Shown here one piece after another: positions 22,880-31,989 of a DNA stretch of 40,062 bases. The position numbers and the translations under genes are program-made. The number at the start of each line of letters is the position of its first letter. The stretch's first letter is position 1. Below the pieces are notes generated by a model. The model saw nothing but the letters and a program-made list of their open reading frames with translations, was not told the origin of the DNA and ran no database searches. The stretch comes from a virus, in IMG/VR virus record IMGVR_UViG_3300025889_000287, positions 1 to 40,062 of that record. One strand, written 5' to 3'.

Positions 22880-24739
22880 CTATCCTAGTGGATTTGTCTG
22901 CGCCCTAGACACATCTCCCCTTACTACACCAAGTTCCGCTTCTGGCTTAGCGGCATCTGGAACCTGACTTTGGGCATCTGGAACAGCATTAAGAGCAGAG
23001 GCCAACCCACTGATTTGCTCATTTTGCTGATCTTGAGCTGCCCTGTCTTGATCGTCATTGGAAATCTTATCTTCATCAATATCCAGACTATTTACAATCT
23101 CCCCAAGAAGCTTGGTAAACGAGTATTTACGCTGAAACTCCTGCATCAACAAAGGAGAGGAAGCAATAGTCTGCAATAGACCTGTAACCTTCCTGAAGTC
23201 CTGAACCTTGTTCAAAATACTAGAAAGACCAAACACCCTGAATTTATTGCCTTTAGCTGTGGCTACAAAACGCTCTTGTGGACTTAACTGCTCGATTTGT
23301 TTAGCTAAATCCTCACCAAGCATGGCGATAACCTCATCATCATCTAGGTCGTCCATATTCTGAGCAATTACCATCCAAGCCCTCTCAAGAAACTGAGACA
23401 TATATCTAGCCTCAATTTGCTTAACAATACCTTGGAACATACCAGTTAATGATTGGTTCTGAGCCACAATCTCTGTGGCCTTTACGTTACGCTCAGGTAA
23501 AACACCCATTCTAAGATCGTTGGTTAATGATGACTGCTGAAACTCCTTCTCAGTCATAGCAAACACGCTTACAGCCTCCTGAGAGGTATTTGCGGTATCA
23601 ACCCTCTCAAGAACCTTGGCCCCAGGAGGACAAGAGGTATTAACAACAAGTGTGTCTCCTGGCGTAATTCCGTTGTTAACCTGAGATGGATCATCAAGCC
23701 AACTCTCTCTAAGCTGCTTAATACCAAAGGTACTCATCATTCCAGAGTCGATAATAAGATTGTAAATCTCATTTAACGCCAAGTTGTGCGACGTAGGTGC
23801 ATCCATAATCGCCTTATGCCAAACGCTATGAGGGACGCGAAGAATAGGAGCGCATACAAACGGAGACTTGCCATGCCAGAAAGGATTCCTTCTTGGTTTA
23901 GAAATAACAACACTGTCATTAGCAATAGCGCAAACAGCGTTTTTCATAATAACTTCACCAGTATCAGGGTCTAAAATATCTCCCCAATACTCCAAAATCT
24001 CTACTCTTCTACGGAAAAGCTCAGGAGAAAGCGCATCTTGACCTGTCTCCTCTTTCCTCTTCCTTCTCTGCTCTTGGTCCACATTTGAACCCAAGCTCTG
24101 AATCGCCTCTAAATCATAGTCTTTAGGATTAGCCTTAGCCAATTCAACAAGCTTATGATGATCCATTTCAATACGCTGAACTTCATATAAGCCCTCACCA
24201 GTTGGATCAGGGAAAAAGTCTTCAGGACGAATCAAATCTAGCTTTAACTCCCAAACGTCCTTTTCGGCTCTAATAACCTTATCACCACCAAAATCATCTG
24301 ATTCTAGCTCATAATCATTTTGAGTCTTAATTTGCCCATGAACCTTACAGATCATCAAAGAGGCTAATGCACCTGTCTTAATAGAGTCAGAGACAAAATC
24401 TACGATGTTATTCTTTTCTAACTGCCTACTAAGGAGCTTTTGAATAACAACAGCGTCAATAATTTCACCATCAATCTTTTTACCTGCTGCTGGCTTAACT
24501 TCAAACCACTTACCTACATCAATAAGGCCCTGAGCTAAGAAGCTAGTTAACTGCTCAACAGCCATAGACTGCTTTGCTAGAAACTCCTTAGATTGTCCTG
24601 CCTTCTTGTGAGAGTAATCACCCCTTTGATGGTAGACGTTGTAATTAACTCGGTTCTGACGCATACGGAACTCACGCTCGTCCTCTGCCTCATCCCTCGC
24701 CCTAGTAACTGATCTGATAATCTTAGAATCTAAATCCAT
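22880..24739 (-). CDS. Portal protein (head-to-tail connector)
   Basis: A 619-aa protein of the podovirus head-tail connector family. Recognisable segments are the N-terminal RNRxNYNVYHQRGDY, FLAKQSMAVEQLTSFLAQGLI, SIKTGALASLMICKVHG, and the later SHNLALNEIYNLIIDSGM and ERNVKATEIVAQNQSLTGMFQG. Twelve copies form the ring through which DNA enters and leaves the head. The C-terminal 60 residues are Gln/Ala/Pro-rich and disordered. It follows the large terminase by 2 nt. Confidence 0.85.
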   Translation of the reverse strand: MDLDSKIIRSVTRARDEAEDEREFRMRQNRVNYNVYHQRGDYSHKKAGQSKEFLAKQSMAVEQLTSFLAQGLIDVGKWFEVKPAAGKKIDGEIIDAVVIQKLLSRQLEKNNIVDFVSDSIKTGALASLMICKVHGQIKTQNDYELESDDFGGDKVIRAEKDVWELKLDLIRPEDFFPDPTGEGLYEVQRIEMDHHKLVELAKANPKDYDLEAIQSLGSNVDQEQRRKRKEETGQDALSPELFRRRVEILEYWGDILDPDTGEVIMKNAVCAIANDSVVISKPRRNPFWHGKSPFVCAPILRVPHSVWHKAIMDAPTSHNLALNEIYNLIIDSGMMSTFGIKQLRESWLDDPSQVNNGITPGDTLVVNTSCPPGAKVLERVDTANTSQEAVSVFAMTEKEFQQSSLTNDLRMGVLPERNVKATEIVAQNQSLTGMFQGIVKQIEARYMSQFLERAWMVIAQNMDDLDDDEVIAMLGEDLAKQIEQLSPQERFVATAKGNKFRVFGLSSILNKVQDFRKVTGLLQTIASSPLLMQEFQRKYSFTKLLGEIVNSLDIDEDKISNDDQDRAAQDQQNEQISGLASALNAVPDAQSQVPDAAKPEAELGVVRGDVSRAQTNPLG

Positions 24740-24741
24740 AA

Positions 24742-26268
24742 CTAATTATAACGCCCCCCATTCATAAATCCATAACGCAAATTCGGTATGGGGGTCTTCC
24801 TCTTCCTTTGGCTCATTCTCACCCTAGAACACAGGTATTGTAAAGCATCATGAACGTGAGAGTGTTCATCCTTGATTGGCCTAAGCTTAGATGGCTCAAT
24901 CTCACCTGCTTTATCTGCATACCTATATCCACCCTCAAAACCCTTAATTAACATAGGACATTCAGCGTCATCTATCACTAAACAAGCTGTTGGATCATGG
25001 TCTATTTTTAGGAATCTAGTAAGGAAATACTCAACAGACTGCCTACGCTCCTCCCAAGCCAATGCCCCAGGAATGGGCCTTAACCCCTTGGAGTCCATAA
25101 TCTTTGCGCAAGTGCCTTCATCCGTATCCTTACGGAACTCACCAGATGGGTCAATGAAATCCATAAACCCACGCCTACCCCAGTTGAGATAACGCAAACT
25201 ACAGTCGTCAAGTACAAGGTCAGTAAACCTGTCAGCTCCCATGTTGATCTGAACATATTCCTTAAATATAACAAGTTTGTTCTCCTGTAACTGACCAACA
25301 ACACAAGCAGGTGTCAAACCAAAGTCCCATCCCCTTAATAAAGGAAGACCAGCTTGAGGCATTAACCTTGTCTTAGAAGTATGAATCGCCTTAGTGAAAT
25401 CTGGATAAACAGGAAAACCTGCCCAAGACTCCCACGACAGCTCATACTCCTGCATATACTGCGCCCTAGGCATACTAGACTTAATATGTCTCTTAAACTC
25501 TTCAGAACGCTTATTAGGATCAGCTCTGTAATGTAGCTGAAATACAGTAAATTCATTCTTGGGGTTTTTCCAGACCTCTACCCCTTCCATGGGATAAATC
25601 TTTTTGAACTTGCTGTCTGTCTTTACGACATCTCCCTCACCCTTATCGAGTTGGTCAAATACAAGTCTCTTAAAAAAGCCTGGGGCTGGAGAAGAAATAG
25701 CAGTAAACCTACCGCCACCCTCTAGTGTAGGAATACTAGCGGAATAAGCTTCTTCAGCTTGCTCCCAGAACGCCATCTCGTCAGCCATGATTCCTGATAG
25801 CGTAAACTGTCTAAGCTGATCGGCTCCTTGAGGAAACCCTTGAAGCTTAGAGTTTATTTCTGGAAACTCCAATAATCCGAACTTTCTTTTCTTTCTTGGT
25901 AATAATTCTCTAGGAATAATCTCAGGGTCAAGATTGTCATAAACAAACTCAGCCCTGTTAATGAGATCGTCAGAACCTTCTTCTTTTTTAGATACAAACG
26001 CATTATGCCTTCCAACATTAAACATCGTATCCCAAAGGTAAAGAATAATATTAATCCAAGACATTTTCATACGTCTGGACTTAGGTACTGCCAACTTTTC
26101 CTTAGCTACCCACACCTTGCAATAAGCCTGAATAAATTCAAGCTCCCAAGGAAATTTCTTGATCGGATTCTCTTTGTCTACCTGATCTTGAGTGTAAACC
26201 GCTTTTAGAAACTCAATAGGATCTTTACGAATCCTTTTGAACTTCTCCAGCATCTCCTGATTGCTCAT
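24742..26268 (-). CDS. Terminase large subunit
   Basis: A 508-aa packaging motor. ATPase features: VPKSRRMKMSW near residue 65 as an unusual Walker A equivalent and GIMADEMAFWEQ near 155 as Walker B with the catalytic Asp-Glu. Nuclease features: RGWDFGLTPACVVG, VIDDAECPML and DEHSHVHDALQYL, giving the acidic triad of the RNase H-like domain. It pumps DNA into the prohead and cuts it. ATG 26268 is preferred to the longer frame to 26301, since an overlapping small gene occupies that stretch. Ribosome site is weak, so coupling to the 58-aa gene is likely. Confidence 0.85.
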   Translation of the reverse strand: MSNQEMLEKFKRIRKDPIEFLKAVYTQDQVDKENPIKKFPWELEFIQAYCKVWVAKEKLAVPKSRRMKMSWINIILYLWDTMFNVGRHNAFVSKKEEGSDDLINRAEFVYDNLDPEIIPRELLPRKKRKFGLLEFPEINSKLQGFPQGADQLRQFTLSGIMADEMAFWEQAEEAYSASIPTLEGGGRFTAISSPAPGFFKRLVFDQLDKGEGDVVKTDSKFKKIYPMEGVEVWKNPKNEFTVFQLHYRADPNKRSEEFKRHIKSSMPRAQYMQEYELSWESWAGFPVYPDFTKAIHTSKTRLMPQAGLPLLRGWDFGLTPACVVGQLQENKLVIFKEYVQINMGADRFTDLVLDDCSLRYLNWGRRGFMDFIDPSGEFRKDTDEGTCAKIMDSKGLRPIPGALAWEERRQSVEYFLTRFLKIDHDPTACLVIDDAECPMLIKGFEGGYRYADKAGEIEPSKLRPIKDEHSHVHDALQYLCSRVRMSQRKRKTPIPNLRYGFMNGGRYN

Positions 26269-26401
26269 CAGCTTCTTTTTCCTCTGGTAATGCAGATTCA
26301 ATTAGCTTTACACAAGCTGCTAGTTTTTGGTGGTCAGCAAGTGACAAAGGTAGTTTTACCAACTGTCCTGCTACTACACCTAATGCTTCTCTTGACTTCA
26401 T
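26225..26401 (-). CDS. Small protein overlapping the terminase start
   Basis: A 58-aa reading frame with AGGAGAG before its ATG, ending 44 nt inside the large terminase gene in another frame. The N-terminal 40 residues are helical with a hydrophobic middle (GVVAGQLVKLPLSLADHQKLAACVKLI) and the tail is acidic. No family recognised. Its good ribosome site and tight overlap support it as real; it would couple translation into the terminase gene. Confidence 0.6.
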   Translation of the reverse strand: MKSREALGVVAGQLVKLPLSLADHQKLAACVKLIESALPEEKEADEQSGDAGEVQKDS

Positions 26402-26464
26402 TTTGCTCTCCTATCGTTTTGGTTAAAAACCACAAGTAACATAAAAAATCATACTTAGTCGTTG

Positions 26465-26626
26465 TTATCCTTCAGGATTCTGTGGTTCAGCGGCATCCTC
26501 TTTCCCTTCCTTCTTAGGAAGCCATACCTTGATGGCTTCTTCTAAAGCTTTCGCTTCCTGTAAAAGAGCAGCGCGACGCGCTACTGCTTGTTGAACGAGT
26601 AACTCAAGAGACTGTTGTTTTTCCAT
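26465..26626 (-). CDS. Small helical protein upstream of terminase
   Basis: A 53-aa frame with a clear AAGGAG before ATG 26626. The first 37 residues form one amphipathic helix rich in Glu, Gln, Ala and Leu (VQQAVARRAALLQEAKALEEAI); the tail is acidic and Pro-containing. It could be a coiled-coil oligomer. No family recognised; it lies in the late operon between the lipoprotein gene and the 58-aa gene. Confidence 0.6.
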   Translation of the reverse strand: MEKQQSLELLVQQAVARRAALLQEAKALEEAIKVWLPKKEGKEDAAEPQNPEG

Positions 26627-26673
26627 TTTTACTCCTTATTGATCTATATATTTAACCCATATTTATATCAACA

Positions 26674-27171
26674 CTATCGCCAGTACCAAGACACACCGAT
26701 GCGATCACAGGCAGGGTCATCTTTAGTGAATTGCTTTTTAGATAAAATACTAACCTGATAAATACCCTTTTTGGCGCAATCAAGGCAAGGCTTTCCGAAC
26801 ATACTTTTAGTATTTTTAGAGATAGACAGTCTTCCACTAGCTCCAACTGACTTAACTGATTCTTTAATGGGAGCAAAAGTAGACTTAAAAGAAACCTGAG
26901 CCTCATTACACTCATAGTCAGTAACGTCATTCCATAGAACTGAAACACTCTCAGCCTCATCCTTTAACTCAAAGCATAACTTCTTTGACTCGCCTTCTTT
27001 TAGCTCAATCTCAATCCTCTTGCCGTTTCTAAGGTTTGCACTTGGCTCAGTGATATAGGCATCACACTGGACGACTAGAGTAGGTTCAGGGGTAGGCTCT
27101 GGCTTTGGCTGCTCAGAAGGCTCACAAGAAGCTAGACCTAACATTGAAACTGCAATTAATAGTTTTTTCAT
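26674..27171 (-). CDS. Phage lipoprotein, unknown
   Basis: A 165-aa lipoprotein: residues 1-15 are a signal with lipobox L13-A14-S15-C16, followed by a Pro/Glu-rich linker (PKPEPTPEPT) and a beta-rich domain with five further cysteines that could form disulfides. AAGGAG precedes the ATG. It should be anchored in a membrane of a Gram-negative host, facing the periplasm or outside. Superinfection exclusion or virion-release roles are possible, but not supported by a recognised family. Its place inside the virion gene block is unusual for a lipoprotein. Confidence 0.65.
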   Translation of the reverse strand: MKKLLIAVSMLGLASCEPSEQPKPEPTPEPTLVVQCDAYITEPSANLRNGKRIEIELKEGESKKLCFELKDEAESVSVLWNDVTDYECNEAQVSFKSTFAPIKESVKSVGASGRLSISKNTKSMFGKPCLDCAKKGIYQVSILSKKQFTKDDPACDRIGVSWYWR

Positions 27172-27175
27172 ATTT

Positions 27176-27973
27176 TTACTCCTTATCTTTTTGTTTTTTA
27201 GCCCAAGAAACGAACCTTACCACTGCGGCGGTTAACTTAGGTTGAAGCTGGCCACCGAAATTCATGATACGTTCCTCGCCGTCAGTAATTGGAATATCGA
27301 CCTCTTTAAGAAGCTCCATGTTTGAATTATAGATGCTCATCCCAGCTTCGACACCCTCGGCATTTGTAACTCTAATCTTTGCGGTTCCGACATAGCCAGT
27401 ATTTTCTTGAACCCACTGAAGAGCAAGACAAAGTGACTTGCCTACAAAAAAAAGAGGCACGTTCCGCATTCCACCAGGAGCTTTCGCCGTTCCAACTATG
27501 TTGGGCTTACCCTTTAGGCGCATGTGGTCAACAATATCGTTTTCAAAATCAACCGCCTGAATATCACTAAGCTTAATTGTTGGTAGGTCTTTAAATAAAG
27601 GGACTAGCTTTCTAACTGCATCCTGCGCCATCTTTTCAAGAATTAAGCCGGGATTCCCTTTGTATGCTGTATTTTTACTAACTCCGAACGGACCCACAAT
27701 ATGCTGTTTATTCCCTGGGCCATTAAACGTCCACTTGAAAACAACACCGTCCTTGCTGAAGTCGTACTCAATCACCATGGCCCAATTGTGACGAGCCTCT
27801 AGCCACAGCATATAATGCCAAGGGTATGCCTGTAGCTCGGAGAACTTTTTATTTACCAAGTCAGCTTTATCAATCTTTGCGCTGGCGTACTTTTTGCCTG
27901 GCTTGCGGTTAAGAAACCCAAAAAAACGATTCTTTAAATCTAAGCCTATGATGTCGTCGTCGCTTAAAGCCAT
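27176..27973 (-). CDS. Hypothetical late protein
   Basis: A 265-aa mixed alpha/beta protein. It shows no signal peptide and no catalytic motif that I recognise; the C-terminal third is regular and beta-rich (VGTAKIRVTNAEGVEAGMSIY ... VDIPITDGEERIMNFG). It begins in a TAATG overlap with the 1171-aa fibre gene, so a chaperone, maturation or accessory role for that fibre is plausible. An endolysin was considered, but no peptidase, amidase or muramidase motif is visible. Confidence 0.6.
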   Translation of the reverse strand: MALSDDDIIGLDLKNRFFGFLNRKPGKKYASAKIDKADLVNKKFSELQAYPWHYMLWLEARHNWAMVIEYDFSKDGVVFKWTFNGPGNKQHIVGPFGVSKNTAYKGNPGLILEKMAQDAVRKLVPLFKDLPTIKLSDIQAVDFENDIVDHMRLKGKPNIVGTAKAPGGMRNVPLFFVGKSLCLALQWVQENTGYVGTAKIRVTNAEGVEAGMSIYNSNMELLKEVDIPITDGEERIMNFGGQLQPKLTAAVVRFVSWAKKQKDKE

Positions 27974-30900
27974 TATGCCTCTACCCTTTTACATATTGCC
28001 GTCAAAGTTCCATTACCACCGCTCCACTGAGCTGTCACATCAATCTCTTGCCCTATTTCAAAATTAACTGCGGACGTGGAAGCCTGATCCATGACAAAAT
28101 CAGGAATGTCGTTATTTACATCTCTTTTGGACTTCATACTAAGAAAAACATGAGCTGACGATGTTGTTAACGGCGCTATAACGACCTCCAATTTAAAAGC
28201 CCCTGCGGAAGTGTCTGGAACATGCTCTGGAGTTGTTTCCAAAATAGTGGTCCATGAATCCGCTGTTCCAACGTGCTTGTTTCTAACCTTTACTCTAAAT
28301 CTAACTTTTCTACCAGTACTTGTACTTGCGAACAATGTCCCCCATACAACAAGCATCCAAGGACGAAAACCGACTGTCACTGCGGTTGATGCTATGCCTG
28401 AATCTGTTTCACTAAATCTATTGGTTAACAGTGAACCTGGCTCGATATAAGGATAAGTGCTAAATATGCTTGTCTCGGTGGTTGTCGCACTTGGTCCTTG
28501 GGAGTCAATCTCAACGTAATCCTCTATTATATACGCTTTTCCGGCCTCATCTCCGTTATCGGCGCTTGTGGGGAGACACTTGCTTGGGACATTAGCAACG
28601 GTCGTGCCTTGGTCACTCCACTCAAAACCAGCACCGCTTAACGTAGAGTCAAGATTGACATCAATTGTGTAATTATTTGCTGACACTATCTTGAGAACCC
28701 TAAAAGGCTTATGGCTGTCTGGGAAAACAAGGTCGCCTGGACTTAATTCATTCCCTCCGCTTGTTGTAATGCTGTTCCCACCAGACGAACCGCTTATAGT
28801 GTTTGCACTAACGCTGCGTTTTTGGCGCATCGACCTAAGCCGTAAAGCTGTGTCAAAGTATTGAGTAACTAACTCGCCATGGTATCCGACATCTTGATTA
28901 ACAGTACCATCGTTGCCTGTTCCGATATGATTCCCACCATTAACCTCCCACACCTGTGCGAAACCACCCCATTGGTCATCGTGGCGATATATTGTAGCGC
29001 CGGAAGTGCTTCCAATACCCAGAGTTAAAGTCATTGCGGTGGCGCTGGCTATATCTGCGACCACACTTTGTTTGGATGAGCTGGTAGGGTCATTGATAGC
29101 AATAGTGTCGCCTATGCTAAACTCATTTAAAAAATTGGTGCCTGTTCCTGTTACGGTAGTACCAGAAGTACTGACGGTGCCTGTTTTTGCGGTGTAGTTT
29201 GTTTGGTCAAAACGACCGCCTGATTTTTGCAAATAATATGTAACATAAGTATCTTCGTCCGAGCCTATACTATAGTTTCTCTTTCCCCATGCGTGAGCAT
29301 TGACCCCCGCTTTCGATAAAAAAGAAAAGTAATTAAAGCCGTCTACCGTGGCGTCCTCATTAACGGCAAAGGCCATGATAGTGCCAGTGGTCAGGTTGGG
29401 TGCAGAAACAATAACCCCAAAATCCTCCTCGGTCGCAGTCTCAATAGTTATAGCCGTACCTGGGCCACGGTTCACTATTCCGACAAGCGACGTTTGAATC
29501 CCAAAGTTGTTCAAAGATAGCGGCGCATGGCCCCCAATCTCGAAGCCAAAAATCGCAGGGGCATTGGTTATGCCTTCATCAAAAAACCACCCTGTTTCAA
29601 TAGAAACTGGTCCCTCAATTTGACCGTCTGAATTAATTGTAAACGACCCTTTATTTGCATTAGTAACCTCATTAAGCCAATGCGAACCTGCCACCCTAGA
29701 CGATGTGCTATTATTTGCGGTGCCTGACCATGAGTGTCCAGACCCTAAAGATCCGTCACAATATGGTGAGGGTCTATAGGTGTTAGCATCAGTCTCTTCA
29801 ATTTGAACGTCGTCAACGTAAAAGGTCGCTGATTGAGATCCCTGGGTTAAAACATCAAGTCTTAGCTGAGTACTAACATTCCCATTTACTACGACTCTAA
29901 TCCACTCATTGGCCAAAAGATGAATTGGCCCAGTTTCATCAGATATAATGGCGCTGGAGCCTGATCTAAGAACAAATTTTACAATCTCCGTACCAGTTGT
30001 ACCCTTTAAATATGCCGAAGCAGTGTAATGAGTTGTAGATCCAACACCAGTGTCGGTATATCTTGCCCCCTGGTTATCCGCAGATGTAACAGTAACCTCT
30101 AAGCTGGCAGAGCCTGTCCGACTCTGCGATGTGACTCTTGTTATCGAAGCAGAGCCACCAACAGCCGCCCAATCAGTGGTATCAGTTTCAAAGCTCGGAT
30201 TTTTGCAGATGTTAGTTGTGGCTGGTGCAATTTGAAACGCAATGTTGTGGTCGCTAACCGATGGTGGGCTGATGGATGTTCCGTCTGCGTTAACCGCTAA
30301 GTATTGATTGGCCGAACCATTGTCTGCGATTGAAAATAGAGTTTCACCTATCGGTGTGGAGGCGTCTTCAATTCTTATGCCGCCTGACGTAGAATCTAAA
30401 ACAATCTCCGCCGTAGATGCAGTGGAGAGATCGTAAGTAGCCTGAAGGTCTTCTCCACCTCCACCACCACCGCCAGGAGTGGCCCACGTCCCATCGCCAC
30501 GCCAAAAAGTCGAAGACGATGCGCCAGTTCCACTATTTAGTTTATTTACAGGTAGGTTCCCTGTGACGTTAGTGCCAGATAGATTAACCGCATTGGCAGT
30601 TATCTCCTGACCGGAAAGTGATAGATAATTTTCACCAGCTAGGGTGACATCAATAGACTTCTGGGCATAGTTGTCAGCATGAATCGTTCCAACGCCACTC
30701 TGGGTCCAATCCAGGTGCTCGTTCGCCACATAGTCGCTCAAGTTGTCATGAAGAATGCCAGTTGGTTGGTTAACGAAATTGACTACCTGACTAGAGTCAA
30801 TCGTCATTGCCTTGGTTAGTGTGTTGCTACCGTCCGGGGTTGTGAAAAACTCCATTTTGCCTGGAGAAGATGTTGAGCTGATTGTCCCACTATCGTCAAC

Positions 30901-31488
30901 GGCCATACCTATGAATGCAAATAGGTCATAGTGGCTACCAGTCCACCCCCCCGCAGCTAGGTCGAAAAGATTCTGGCCATTGATAACCACCCCGTGAGTG
31001 TTTGTATCAGAGTTTGACCGCGATCCAACAATGGCTGAGGGAATTGTGGTTGAGTGTCGGTGAATATGCAGTTGGGCGGGGGAGGAGCCTCCGATATCGT
31101 TGATCTTAACCCTTGAGTTGTATGTAACCCCATTAATGTTAATTCCGCTGCTTTCGAGCCCGTAATCACCGAACTGACCGTCCCCTGTGGTGTAAAAGTT
31201 TTGGGTCGCTGCGGTCCAGTCAATGTGCTCATTTGCTACAAAGTTAAAGAGGGAATCGTGGTCCACCTTGGAAACATCAAATTTCAATTGTAGGTCTTCG
31301 TCTGACCCATCGTTAAGAGTGGATAACTCCAATACGGTCGAACTATTCGTGCCGTGAGCTACGACGACTGCGTCTTCTAGGTACTTCGCCACAGTGTCGT
31401 TTGATGAAACCTTAACAAGAATATCCGTGTTGGAGACGGTGGTGTCTAAGTCAAAGTTCCCTGTGAATGGGTTAAACTTGTATCCCAT
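27973..31488 (-). CDS. Large tail fibre/adhesin with NPFTG anchor motif
   Basis: An 1171-aa protein. It begins GYKFNPFTGNFDLDT, a motif shared with the 29-aa peptide encoded just upstream. Two repeats of the form HDSLF(N/S)xVANEHIDWT occur near residues 80-90 and 245-260. A Gly-rich hinge (TPGGGGGGGED) lies near 345. A carbohydrate-binding-module-like jelly roll spans about 430-570, starting NPSFETDTTDW with a Y-x-D-D-V-x-I-E end. The rest is beta-rich. The product is a likely receptor-binding fibre, unrelated at the N-terminus to the two LamG fibres. Confidence 0.65.
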   Translation of the reverse strand: MGYKFNPFTGNFDLDTTVSNTDILVKVSSNDTVAKYLEDAVVVAHGTNSSTVLELSTLNDGSDEDLQLKFDVSKVDHDSLFNFVANEHIDWTAATQNFYTTGDGQFGDYGLESSGININGVTYNSRVKINDIGGSSPAQLHIHRHSTTIPSAIVGSRSNSDTNTHGVVINGQNLFDLAAGGWTGSHYDLFAFIGMAVDDSGTISSTSSPGKMEFFTTPDGSNTLTKAMTIDSSQVVNFVNQPTGILHDNLSDYVANEHLDWTQSGVGTIHADNYAQKSIDVTLAGENYLSLSGQEITANAVNLSGTNVTGNLPVNKLNSGTGASSSTFWRGDGTWATPGGGGGGGEDLQATYDLSTASTAEIVLDSTSGGIRIEDASTPIGETLFSIADNGSANQYLAVNADGTSISPPSVSDHNIAFQIAPATTNICKNPSFETDTTDWAAVGGSASITRVTSQSRTGSASLEVTVTSADNQGARYTDTGVGSTTHYTASAYLKGTTGTEIVKFVLRSGSSAIISDETGPIHLLANEWIRVVVNGNVSTQLRLDVLTQGSQSATFYVDDVQIEETDANTYRPSPYCDGSLGSGHSWSGTANNSTSSRVAGSHWLNEVTNANKGSFTINSDGQIEGPVSIETGWFFDEGITNAPAIFGFEIGGHAPLSLNNFGIQTSLVGIVNRGPGTAITIETATEEDFGVIVSAPNLTTGTIMAFAVNEDATVDGFNYFSFLSKAGVNAHAWGKRNYSIGSDEDTYVTYYLQKSGGRFDQTNYTAKTGTVSTSGTTVTGTGTNFLNEFSIGDTIAINDPTSSSKQSVVADIASATAMTLTLGIGSTSGATIYRHDDQWGGFAQVWEVNGGNHIGTGNDGTVNQDVGYHGELVTQYFDTALRLRSMRQKRSVSANTISGSSGGNSITTSGGNELSPGDLVFPDSHKPFRVLKIVSANNYTIDVNLDSTLSGAGFEWSDQGTTVANVPSKCLPTSADNGDEAGKAYIIEDYVEIDSQGPSATTTETSIFSTYPYIEPGSLLTNRFSETDSGIASTAVTVGFRPWMLVVWGTLFASTSTGRKVRFRVKVRNKHVGTADSWTTILETTPEHVPDTSAGAFKLEVVIAPLTTSSAHVFLSMKSKRDVNNDIPDFVMDQASTSAVNFEIGQEIDVTAQWSGGNGTLTAICKRVEA

Positions 31489-31577
31489 CAGGTAACGTCA
31501 ATCGCATTCAAACGATCGCTCCCATCGTACCCATCAAACTTACCAGTAAAAGGATTGAAAACATACTTAATAGACAT
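31488..31577 (-). CDS. 29-aa peptide with NPFTG motif
   Basis: A 29-aa frame that starts in a TAATG overlap with the 75-aa gene and ends in a TGATG overlap with the large fibre. Its N-terminus, SIKYVFNPFTGKFDGYD, repeats the first residues of the fibre (YKFNPFTGNFD). It may be a decayed fibre N-terminus, a free copy of the anchor motif, or a coupling peptide. The perfect fit between two stop-start overlaps is the evidence that it is translated. Confidence 0.6.
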   Translation of the reverse strand: MSIKYVFNPFTGKFDGYDGSDRLNAIDVT

Positions 31578-31804
31578 TAAGTGGTCCTCTCTACGGTTGA
31601 GATCGTAGCCTTAGAATCATCAGTATAAGTTATTACAATAACTCGAACAATAGTTCCACCTGATCCACCGCTTCTAAAAGTCCATGTGTCAGTGGTAGAA
31701 GCTTGGGTCTGTGCGACAAAATCATAGTTAGCACTACCTAGAAGGCCACCAAGAGCCTTTAGAGTCGATTCTGATGCGTAACCGCCATCTGTTTTTACTT
31801 CCAT
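31577..31804 (-). CDS. Small late protein upstream of fibre
   Basis: A 75-aa protein with a beta-rich C-terminal half (DTWTFRSGGSGGTIVRVIVITYTDDSK). It starts 10 nt inside the preceding gene and its stop overlaps the 29-aa peptide start. Similar small beta proteins sit upstream of fibres in other phages, but I cannot assign a family or function. Confidence 0.6.
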   Translation of the reverse strand: MEVKTDGGYASESTLKALGGLLGSANYDFVAQTQASTTDTWTFRSGGSGGTIVRVIVITYTDDSKATISTVERTT

Positions 31805-31989
31805 TGCTTCTCTCTAAGCTTTTTCATAGACTTGGAAATCCTCTCCCTCATTTCCTTCAGATCGTATCTATTTCCACCATGAAGGGGTGGAGGAATCTTA
31901 CTTCGACCTGCGCCCTTATTAAAGTCCGTCTTAATTACGTCTTTTTGCTTTGGCTTGGCAACAGGTGTCTTCCAATTAAATCTTTTCAC
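31795..31989 (-). CDS. Small basic late protein, GTG start
   Basis: A 64-aa Lys/Arg-rich protein. It begins with GTG in a TAGTG overlap with the small-terminase candidate, with AGGAT upstream. The C-terminal half is a strongly charged helix (DLKEMRERISKSMKKLREK). Possibly nucleic-acid-binding; no family recognised. Confidence 0.6.
   Translation of the reverse strand: MKRFNWKTPVAKPKQKDVIKTDFNKGAGRSKIPPPLHGGNRYDLKEMRERISKSMKKLREKQWK

Noticed and set aside
27176-27973. 265-aa protein as endolysin
   Set aside because: No amidase, muramidase, transglycosylase or peptidase motif and no signal-anchor segment are visible.
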